This document shows positions 1 to 6,890 of a DNA stretch of 64,000 bases, in pieces. The DNA lies in contig NZ_FOUG01000015.1 in the NCBI RefSeq assembly GCF_900114785.1, positions 88,918 through 152,917 on the forward strand. Reading direction: 5' to 3'. This stretch comes from Variovorax sp. OV329 (lineage in GTDB: Bacteria; Pseudomonadota; Gammaproteobacteria; Burkholderiales; Burkholderiaceae_C). Each line of letters starts with the position of its first letter. Positions within the stretch are counted from its first letter, which is position 1. The notes under the pieces are model-generated. The model was not told where the DNA came from. It saw only the letters and a list, made by a program, of their open reading frames with translations, and did not search any database. The position numbers and the translations under genes are program-made.

Positions 1-64
1 CGATGGCTTCCAGCTTTTGACGGAGGGTTCCGCTGAGGGACACGGTGGCGATGGATCGGCGCAT
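1..64 (-). CDS. Partial 5' end of a sugar phosphate isomerase/4-HPPD-like gene
   Basis: Only the first 21 codons lie in the window; the gene runs off the left edge on the minus strand. The readable N-terminus begins MRRSIATVSLSGTLRQKLEA, which resembles the start of bifunctional TIM-barrel sugar-phosphate-isomerase/4-hydroxyphenylpyruvate-dioxygenase-like proteins (3-dehydroshikimate dehydratase, QuiC type). These convert 3-dehydroshikimate to protocatechuate. The assignment rests on recognising this short stretch alone, so function is inference. ATG 64-62 is the start because nothing in frame upstream fits better; no strong Shine-Dalgarno is visible. Confidence 0.5.
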   Translation of the reverse strand, partial: MRRSIATVSLSGTLRQKLEAI

Positions 65-244
65 GGAGGCACTGTAGGTGGGCACCACCCTGCCCCACAA
101 CGGCGCTGGACCATGGAGCGTTCGATTATCGATCGCGAGAGATCGCCATGCGCGCGCATCAGGGGCTTGTCCCTACTCATGTTGCTGCCGCCGCAGCACT
201 GCCACCAACCGTTCAAGAACGGCGATCGAACGCGCCCTTGCGTG
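65..244. promoter_or_regulatory. Intergenic region with short palindromes before the left-edge gene
   Basis: This gap separates the 3' end of batD from the start of the left-edge gene and must carry that gene's promoter. It holds the palindrome TCGATTATCGA (122-132) and a second short inverted repeat, GTTCAAGAAC, near 212-221. Either could be an operator for a regulator encoded outside the window. No protein-coding sequence is convincing here. Confidence 0.3.
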
Positions 245-1618
245 TCAGCGACCGCGCAGGAGCGGGTTCAGCGGCCCCAGATGGCGTCCTCGCGCACCGC
301 GGGTCGCGTGGCCGCCGGATTGCGCCTGCCAATGCAGATGCGCCTGACCCAGGGCCTGAGCGCATTCCTCGCCTCGCCACCGCTCGACATCGCCCGGCCC
401 GGCGCGATAAAGCTGGCGACCCAGCCGCTCCACCTGCGCAGCCAGCTCGCCGTCGCCCAGTTGCGCCGCCCAAGCCTGCGGCGTGGCCTGGACATGCGCC
501 CGGCACCAGTCCAGCAGGGCCGTGTGCGCGGCGCGCGCATCGCCGGCGCGGCAGGCTACCAGCAGGTGCTCGAACATGGCATCGTCGGATCGGGCGTGCG
601 CCGCCTGCGCCTCGGCCCGCCGCTGCCGCCAGCGCGGCAGGCGCGAGCGCACCCACCACCCCGTGGCCAGCAGAAGCGCCACGCCCGCCACCGCGAGAGC
701 GATCCACGACCAGTGCACAGGCTTGCGAGCGGGCGAGGAGGACGCACCTGCCGGCAACGCCGGCGCGATCCGATCACCCAGATGCGCACTTGCCTTGACC
801 TGCACCATGACGGCAGGCGCCTGGGCGGTGGCAGGCTTTTGCGTTTGCGGGTCCAGCCACTGCAGCTCGACGGCAGGCAAGGTGTAGCTGCCCGACTTCT
901 CGAACACATAGGTCACCCGCTCCAGCCGCTGCCCGCCGGCAAAGCCGCCGTCGCGCCCGTCGCCGTTGCTCAGCACCGGATCGGCCTGGAACATCTGCAC
1001 GCCCGAAGGCGCTTCGAATTTCGGCGGGGGGATCAGCATGGCCGGCGTGTTCGCGGCCTGGATCTGCACGGTGCGTACCAGCGCATCGCCGGCCGACAGC
1101 TGGCTCGCATCCCGGTCCAGGCTCTGCTGGATCAGAAGGCGCGTGGCCGGCATCAACGCCGCGCCTGCCGCCGCCGCTGCCGTCGTGCCGGCCGGGAGCT
1201 GCACGCCGATGCGCGTGGACGGCAGCGTCAGGTTCGCCTGCTGCGGCTTGCCGTCATCGCCCTGGTAGCTGAAGTCGATCCTCACCGGCGGCAGCTCGAA
1301 ATCGCCGGCCTGCTGCGCGGTAAACACGTAGGTCTTCTGGATGCTGGCCAGGGTCTGTCCGTCCACCGTGTCCACGCCGTGGATGCTGCGGTCGTCGGGC
1401 ATGGTGACGATGGCGCCCTGCAGCACCAGGTCGGGAAAGGGTGGTGCAGAGAGAAAGTAGTTGGGCGCAACGACGGTCACCTCGACCGGCACCTGCTGGC
1501 CGACCAGCACCGGCTGCTTTCCCTGCACCTGCACACGCACGCCGGGCCCTTGGGCTGCATGCGCCACACCCCCTGTCAGCAGCGCGGCCAGCGCCATCCA
1601 GCGACACCATGCGCGCAT
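245..1618 (-). CDS. batD: BatD family protein
   Basis: This 457-aa exported protein is the last gene of the moxR/bat operon. It has a signal peptide (about residues 1-22, ending GGVAHAA), a long beta-rich periplasmic part and one transmembrane segment around 305-325 (SWIALAVAGVALLLATGWWV), followed by a cytoplasmic tail. That architecture is BatD/BatE-like ('aerotolerance', oxygen tolerance). Family members are thought to work with the von Willebrand-A proteins BatA and BatB at the inner membrane, but no reaction is established. The ATG at 1618 overlaps the stop of the preceding VWA-TPR gene (ATGA), which fixes the start and implies translational coupling. Confidence 0.85.
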   Translation of the reverse strand: MRAWCRWMALAALLTGGVAHAAQGPGVRVQVQGKQPVLVGQQVPVEVTVVAPNYFLSAPPFPDLVLQGAIVTMPDDRSIHGVDTVDGQTLASIQKTYVFTAQQAGDFELPPVRIDFSYQGDDGKPQQANLTLPSTRIGVQLPAGTTAAAAAGAALMPATRLLIQQSLDRDASQLSAGDALVRTVQIQAANTPAMLIPPPKFEAPSGVQMFQADPVLSNGDGRDGGFAGGQRLERVTYVFEKSGSYTLPAVELQWLDPQTQKPATAQAPAVMVQVKASAHLGDRIAPALPAGASSSPARKPVHWSWIALAVAGVALLLATGWWVRSRLPRWRQRRAEAQAAHARSDDAMFEHLLVACRAGDARAAHTALLDWCRAHVQATPQAWAAQLGDGELAAQVERLGRQLYRAGPGDVERWRGEECAQALGQAHLHWQAQSGGHATRGARGRHLGPLNPLLRGR

Positions 1619-3300
1619 CACGGCTTCGCTCCTGCGGCCGATGGCGCCGAGGATGCACCCGGCGCCGGCTGCTGGGCCTGAAGCATGAACTTGCGCGCCA
1701 GCAATTCGGTGGGCGAGGTCTGGATGTTGCGCATCCAGGTCTCGGCATTCTGCGCGGCCAGCACCTGCTCCTCCTTGCCGCCCTTGGGGAGCTTGCGCTT
1801 GTCGAACTGCAACTTGTCGGGCTTGAGGTCGGGCGCTTCCTCGCCTTCGTCCTTGTCCTGCTGCGCGAGCATGGCCTGCACCAGGGCCAGGTTGGCCTTG
1901 GCCTCCTTCCAGTCCGGCCTGCGCTCCAGTGCCAGCGTGTACATCTGCGCGGCATCCGGAAAGCGGCGCTGCCAAGCGAGCGCGTTCCCCTGATTGAAAT
2001 CGCTTTCGGGCGAATCGACCTGCGCGAAGGCCTGCTGCGCAGCTTCGTAGCGCCCAAGGCGGTAGAGGGCCATGCCGCGCCACGTCGGATCCTGGAACTG
2101 CGCGGCGGCTGCTTCGAAATCGCCGCTTTCGAAGGCGCGGCGGCCCTGCTGATCAGGTGTGAGCCAGAGGTCGATGAAGCGCCACTGACGCGCCGGCGTT
2201 GGCGCATCGGCGGCAGCAGCCGGCTCGTCGGCCGTGCGGGGCACAAGTTGCGCCACCCCGTCGCGCGGCATGCCGGCACCGGCGACGAACACCGCCACCA
2301 GCCAGGCACCGACCCAGCGCACCGTCCATCCCTTGCGGAACCACAGGGCCGACAGCAGCGCGATGGGAATCAGCAGCCACCAGCCAGCCTCTTTCCAGCG
2401 TGCATCGGATTCGGATTCCTTCTGCGCCAGGTGCGACTGCACGCGGTGCTGCACCCATTGCACGTCCTCGTCGCTGTCGGGCGTGACGGTGGCCACGGGC
2501 ACGTCGGCCTCGCGGCCCAGGCGCTTGAGCGCGTCCACGTCCAGGCGGGCGAAGCGCGGCCGTCCGGCCTCTGGCGCCCCACCCTCCTGCGCCTTGATCG
2601 GCCCGCCCTGCGCGGTGCCGAAGCCCAGCACCACCGGCAGGCTGCGGCCGCTGTCCACCTGCGCCTTGAAGGCCTCGGTGGCGCCGGGCTCCACACCGTC
2701 GGTGAAGAAGACGATGGTGCCGGGCGTGTCTTCCTTGGCCATGTCGGCGTCGATGGTGCGCAGCGCAAGGACCGTGTTCCGGCCGGGCCTGGGCATGATG
2801 CCGGTCTGCAGCGCGTCGACGAAGGTCTGGATGAGCCGCGCGTCGTCGGTGAGCGGCAGCACCAGGTGCGTGCTGCCGGCGTAGGCATAGATGGCGGTGC
2901 GCGCGCCCTGCCGCAAGGCCAGCAGCGCCTTCACCTTGAGCTTGGCACGCTCCAGCCGCGTGGGGCTGAGGTCGCTCGCATCCATGGTCGGCGAGAGATC
3001 GATGGCGATGGCCAGCGGCGCCTTCTCCTCCAGGAAAGGCGGTCGCTCGCGCTCCCAGGCCGGGCCCGCCATGGCCAGGGCGCCCAGGGCCATCAGCGCC
3101 GAGGTGAGGTGCACCGGCCGCAGCCGCCAGCCGCTGCGCCGCTCCACCACCAGCGCATCGAGCAGGTGCGGTGCGATGCTGCGCCCCCAGCGCTTGCGCA
3201 CGTCGTCGCGCCGGCCGATGGCCCACAGCAGCAGCGCGGCCGGCAGCAGGGCCAGCAGCCACCAGGGCCGCAGGAAGTGGAACTGCGCCAGCGTGTCCAT
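1618..3300 (-). CDS. batB: VWA domain plus TPR protein (BatB/BatC type)
   Basis: This 560-aa membrane protein starts with a hydrophobic helix (residues 10-26) and has a second near 65-80. A von Willebrand factor A domain follows (about 90-290). Its metal-site loop reads DLSPT rather than the standard DxSxS, with a later FFTDG. Two further helices lie near 310-345, and a tetratricopeptide section (about 375-500) follows. In other bacteria BatB and BatC are separate; here VWA and TPR are fused. The start overlaps the stop of batA by one base (TGATG). It presumably forms a membrane complex with BatA and BatD controlled by the MoxR ATPase. Confidence 0.85.
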   Translation of the reverse strand: MDTLAQFHFLRPWWLLALLPAALLLWAIGRRDDVRKRWGRSIAPHLLDALVVERRSGWRLRPVHLTSALMALGALAMAGPAWERERPPFLEEKAPLAIAIDLSPTMDASDLSPTRLERAKLKVKALLALRQGARTAIYAYAGSTHLVLPLTDDARLIQTFVDALQTGIMPRPGRNTVLALRTIDADMAKEDTPGTIVFFTDGVEPGATEAFKAQVDSGRSLPVVLGFGTAQGGPIKAQEGGAPEAGRPRFARLDVDALKRLGREADVPVATVTPDSDEDVQWVQHRVQSHLAQKESESDARWKEAGWWLLIPIALLSALWFRKGWTVRWVGAWLVAVFVAGAGMPRDGVAQLVPRTADEPAAAADAPTPARQWRFIDLWLTPDQQGRRAFESGDFEAAAAQFQDPTWRGMALYRLGRYEAAQQAFAQVDSPESDFNQGNALAWQRRFPDAAQMYTLALERRPDWKEAKANLALVQAMLAQQDKDEGEEAPDLKPDKLQFDKRKLPKGGKEEQVLAAQNAETWMRNIQTSPTELLARKFMLQAQQPAPGASSAPSAAGAKP

Positions 3301-4340
3301 CAGGCCGTGCCTCCGGCCGCCTTGCGCGCCTGCGCATCGGCTTCATCCGAGCGCGACGCCGAGGCCCGGCGCGCCATGGCCAGCGAAGCCATCAGCAACT
3401 GGTAGGCGATGACGATGAGCACTGCCGCGCCCAGCGGCCACATGAAGAGCTCGCGCCGCGGGCGCCAGGACAGGGTCTTCTGGTTCTGCGGCGTGATGCG
3501 GTCCAGCGTGGCGTATATCTGCTCCAGCTCGCCCTGGTTGCCTGCGAAGAAGAAGCGCCCGCCGGTGGTCGCGGCCAGCGAGCGCAGCAGGTCCAAGTCC
3601 ACCTTTTCCTCGCCGGTCGCGCCGGGGTCGCCGATGCCCACGGTGTGCACCGTCACGCCGCGCTCCTTGGCGATGCCGGCGGCGCGCGGCGGCGGCATCT
3701 TGCTGGCGGTGTCGTTGCCGTCGGTCAGCAGGATCATCACCTTCTGCGGCGCTTCGCTGTGCTCGAACATCTTGATGCCCAGCCCGATGGCGTCGCCCAT
3801 CGCCGTGCTCGGGCCGGCCATGCCGGGCAGCATCTCGCCGATCATGGCCTGCACCAGCGGGTGGTCCATGGTGAAGGGCACCTGCGGATATGGCGCGTCC
3901 CCGAATACCACCAGCCCGATGCGGTCGCCCGTGCGCCGGCCGACGAAGTCGCGCACCACCTGGCGCACCGCGTCCACGCGGGCGATGACGGTGCCGTCCG
4001 GGCGCTTGTAGTCGCGCGTGTCCATGGATTGCGAGAGGTCCAGAGCCAGCAGCAGGTCGCGTGCCGGCTGGATCTTCTCGATGGGCGGCTCCACGAACTG
4101 CGGCCGCGCCAGCGCCAGCACCACCAGCGCCCAGGCGATGGGCGCCAGCACCTTCTGCAGCCAGTGGCTGCGCGGCACTACCGCGCCGGGGGCCGGCTTC
4201 AGTCCTGCGGCGCTGGCCACCTCGCCAAAGAAAGGCAGGCGCACCGAGGCGCTCTCCTCCCGGTACGGCGGCATGAGCCACCACACGAGCACGGGCAGCG
4301 GCAGCAGGGCCAGCAGCCAGGGGTATTCAAGTTGATACAT
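3300..4340 (-). CDS. batA: VWA domain membrane protein BatA
   Basis: This 346-aa protein has N-terminal hydrophobic helices (residues 6-22 and about 65-80), a VWA domain with the complete MIDAS motif DLSQS (about residue 95) and the later LLTDGND, and a C-terminal helix near 305-325 (FMWPLGAAVLIVIAYQLL). This matches BatA. VWA domains bind metal ions and protein partners, so the role is probably assembly or sensing with BatB, BatD and MoxR in the envelope. ATG 4340 is chosen because the protein then begins exactly at the BatA-type N-terminus (MYQLEYPWLLALLPL) and overlaps the preceding gene by 14 bp. Confidence 0.88.
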   Translation of the reverse strand: MYQLEYPWLLALLPLPVLVWWLMPPYREESASVRLPFFGEVASAAGLKPAPGAVVPRSHWLQKVLAPIAWALVVLALARPQFVEPPIEKIQPARDLLLALDLSQSMDTRDYKRPDGTVIARVDAVRQVVRDFVGRRTGDRIGLVVFGDAPYPQVPFTMDHPLVQAMIGEMLPGMAGPSTAMGDAIGLGIKMFEHSEAPQKVMILLTDGNDTASKMPPPRAAGIAKERGVTVHTVGIGDPGATGEEKVDLDLLRSLAATTGGRFFFAGNQGELEQIYATLDRITPQNQKTLSWRPRRELFMWPLGAAVLIVIAYQLLMASLAMARRASASRSDEADAQARKAAGGTA

Positions 4341-4833
4341 GGCCCTGGATCCATTGGCGCGAGGCCTCGATGAGCACCTGCACGTCGTGCGGCGAGATGC
4401 GCGCGAGCGCCTGCGCGTCGTGGTACTGGATCTCGCGCACCAGCGGCGCCAGTGCCTGCGCGCCGTGCTGCGCATGGCCCGCGTTGCGCACCAGGAACTG
4501 CGCCCACTCCGCCCCGCTGCTGCCCGCCACGTGCTCGCGCGGCCAGGCGGCGAGCGCACAGCGCTTGATGAGCGCCGGCAATGCGGTCAGCACCGCGGGC
4601 CCCGTGTCGGGCTCGGCCTGCCAGCGCATCTCCAGTGCGCGAAGCTCCGCGAGCGCATCGCGCCTGTACCGGTTGCGGAACCACCAGCGGATGCCGCGCC
4701 AAGCCAGCCACAAGGCGACCAGCACCAGCAGCGCGCCCAGCACCTCCCAGCCCACGGTCTGCGGCCGCCACGACACCGGCGCGGGCTGCACCACGTCGGC
4801 CAGCTGCGTGAGCGAAGGCCGCGCATCGCTCAC
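4327..4833 (-). CDS. DUF4381 membrane protein of the bat operon
   Basis: This 168-aa protein has one transmembrane helix (about residues 33-50, LGALLVLVALWLAWRGI) and a basic, helical cytoplasmic C-terminus. Its size and its place between the DUF58 and batA genes match DUF4381. No enzymatic motif is present and the role is unknown; it is probably a membrane adaptor of the MoxR-Bat complex. GTG 4833 is the likely start because it overlaps the stop of the DUF58 gene (GTGA), the same coupled arrangement seen throughout this operon. ATG codons further upstream would lie inside the DUF58 gene. Confidence 0.8.
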   Translation of the reverse strand: MSDARPSLTQLADVVQPAPVSWRPQTVGWEVLGALLVLVALWLAWRGIRWWFRNRYRRDALAELRALEMRWQAEPDTGPAVLTALPALIKRCALAAWPREHVAGSSGAEWAQFLVRNAGHAQHGAQALAPLVREIQYHDAQALARISPHDVQVLIEASRQWIQGHVST

Positions 4834-5894
4834 CGCACCCTCCCGCGCCGCGCCTGCGGGTTGTCCTGGCCCAGCAGGCGGCGCAGTTGCGGGGCCGTCT
4901 CCTCGGCCGCCGACAGGGGCAGCACCGGCACGCCGATGAGATGGCGCCACTCGAAGAGCTCGCGGCTGCGCGCGTCGACGAAGCTGGCGATGCCCTTCCG
5001 CACCGCATCGCGGCCCAGGCCCAGTTCCACCTGCAGTTCGCCGTCGCTCACCACCAGCTCGCCCGAAGGTGGCAGCTCGCTCATGAAAGGGTCGTGCACG
5101 ATCACCGCCAGCAGGTCGTTGCGCGCGGCGATGCGGGTGAGCAGGTCGCGCGTCAGTGCGTCATGCCCGTCGAAGTCGCTCACCACCACCACCAGGTGGT
5201 CGTGATGCGCCAGGCGCGCCGCCTGCTGCAGGGCCTGGTTGAGCTGGCTCGCACCCCGGCCCGCCGGTGCGTCGGCGCGCAGCCGCTGGTTGCGCCGCGC
5301 GATCTCGCCCAGCAGCTGCAGCACGGCATCGCGGCTGCGCTGCGGTCGCAGCTGCGTGAGGTTCTCGTCGCCGAACACCACGCCGCCCACGCGGTCGCCG
5401 TCCATCAGCACGCGCCAGGCCACCAGCGCAGCCGCCTCCGCGGCGCTCACCGACTTCATCGCGCGGCGGGTGCCGAAGAACATGTTCATGCGCTGGTCCA
5501 CCAGCAGCAGCACCGGGCGGTCCTTCTCCTCGGAATAGACGCGCACATGCGGCACGCCGCTGCGGGCGGTGACGCGCCAATCCATGCTGCGGATGTCGTC
5601 GCCGGGCAGGTAGGGCCGCAGCTCCTCGAAGTCCAGCCCGCGCCCTCGCACGCGCGAGGCATGGCGGCCGGCCAGCACGCTGTGCACCGGCTGGCGCGGC
5701 ATGAAGTGGAACTCGCGCGCCGCCATCTCCAGGCTCGCGAGGCCGGCGGTGTTCACGTGCACGCCGCTGACGACCTGCGCGTCCTCGCCGGCGTGCAGGG
5801 CCGAATGCGCCGCGTCCGCGGCACGCTCCGGCACGGCCCGGCCTGCGCGCGCCAGGCCGGCCAGGTGCAGACGCTTGCCGTCGAACATGCGCAC
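4830..5894 (-). CDS. DUF58 domain protein
   Basis: The 354-aa product has the DUF58 signature around residues 85-110 (GRGLDFEELRPYLPGDDIRS, then DWRVTARSG), followed by a VWA-like fold with LLLVDQRMNM and VVVSDFDGHD. DUF58 proteins are nearly always encoded next to MoxR ATPases and upstream of VWA genes, as here. They are assumed to be substrates or partners of the ATPase; the biochemistry is not known. The gene follows moxR by 18 bp. Internal ATGs near the N-terminus (for example 5888) are possible alternative starts. Confidence 0.85.
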   Translation of the reverse strand: MRMFDGKRLHLAGLARAGRAVPERAADAAHSALHAGEDAQVVSGVHVNTAGLASLEMAAREFHFMPRQPVHSVLAGRHASRVRGRGLDFEELRPYLPGDDIRSMDWRVTARSGVPHVRVYSEEKDRPVLLLVDQRMNMFFGTRRAMKSVSAAEAAALVAWRVLMDGDRVGGVVFGDENLTQLRPQRSRDAVLQLLGEIARRNQRLRADAPAGRGASQLNQALQQAARLAHHDHLVVVVSDFDGHDALTRDLLTRIAARNDLLAVIVHDPFMSELPPSGELVVSDGELQVELGLGRDAVRKGIASFVDARSRELFEWRHLIGVPVLPLSAAEETAPQLRRLLGQDNPQARRGRVR

Positions 5895-5912
5895 CCTGCC
5901 CTTCGGCCGTGC

Positions 5913-6890
5913 TCAGGCCACCGCCACCTTCTGCACCAGCCGGTCGATGGCGGCATCGGCCGTGATGCGCGCGGCATGCGCCTCGTACGACAGGATCAGC
6001 CGGTGGCGGAACACTTCATGCACCACCGACTGCACGTCCTCGGGCACCACGTAGTCGCGGCCCTGCAGCCACGCGAAGGCGCGCGCCACCTTGTCCAGGC
6101 CGATGGAGCCGCGCGGGCTCACGCCCACCTGGATCCACTGGCCCAGTTCCGCATCGATGGGCGCGGGCTCGCGCGTGGCCTGCACCAGCGCGACGATGTA
6201 CTGCTCCACGGCCGTGCTTACCTGCACCGCATGGATCTCGGAGCGGGCAGCGAAGATGCTGTCCTGCCCCAGGCGCTCGGTGCCGGACACGCCGGCTGCC
6301 TGCGGCGTGGACGCTTCCTCGGAACGCGCAAGGCGCACGATCTCGGCTTCCGCACCGCCCTCGGGGTAGCCCACGCTCAGGTGCATCAGGAAACGGTCCA
6401 TCTGCGCCTCGGGCAGCGGATAGGTGCCTTCCTGCTCGATGGGGTTCTGCGTGGCCATCACCAGGAACAGCGGCGGCAGCGGATGCGTCTTGCCGCCCAC
6501 GGTGATCTGCCGCTCCTCCATGGCTTCGAGCAGCGCCGCCTGCACCTTGGCGGGCGAGCGGTTCACTTCGTCGGCCAGCACCAGGTTGGCGAAGAGCGGC
6601 CCCTCCTGGAAACGGAACTCGCCCTTGCCGCCCTCGCTGAAGTAGATTTCCGAGCCGGTGATGTCCGCAGGCAGCAGGTCGGGCGTGAACTGCACGCGCG
6701 AGAAGCGGGCCTCCAGGTGCTTTGCCAGGCTCTTGATGGCGCGCGTCTTCGCCAGGCCAGGAAGGCCCTCGACCAGCAGGTGGCCGTCCGCCAACAGGCC
6801 CAGGAGCAGTCGCTCGATCATGCGTTCCTGGCCGATCACCGAAGTCATCATGGCCGCCTTCAGGGCTTGAACGTCCGACAGGGCACTCAT
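5913..6890 (-). CDS. moxR: MoxR family AAA+ ATPase
   Basis: This 325-aa AAA+ ATPase has Walker A EGLPGLAKT (about residues 38-46), Walker B VLADEVNR, sensor 1 ATQNP, and the family stretch EGTYPLPEAQMDRF. A C-terminal lid domain follows. MoxR proteins act as chaperone-like ATPases that activate or assemble partner complexes containing VWA proteins. The downstream DUF58, DUF4381, BatA, BatB/C and BatD genes are the expected partners. The start overlaps the stop of the spermidine-synthase-like gene (ATGA), so that gene may be co-transcribed with the operon. Confidence 0.92.
   Translation of the reverse strand: MSALSDVQALKAAMMTSVIGQERMIERLLLGLLADGHLLVEGLPGLAKTRAIKSLAKHLEARFSRVQFTPDLLPADITGSEIYFSEGGKGEFRFQEGPLFANLVLADEVNRSPAKVQAALLEAMEERQITVGGKTHPLPPLFLVMATQNPIEQEGTYPLPEAQMDRFLMHLSVGYPEGGAEAEIVRLARSEEASTPQAAGVSGTERLGQDSIFAARSEIHAVQVSTAVEQYIVALVQATREPAPIDAELGQWIQVGVSPRGSIGLDKVARAFAWLQGRDYVVPEDVQSVVHEVFRHRLILSYEAHAARITADAAIDRLVQKVAVA

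Noticed and set aside
17..3405. Plus-strand open frames opposite the bat genes
   Set aside because: The minus-strand products have signal peptides, VWA motifs and TPRs and a tightly overlapping layout; the plus frames show none.
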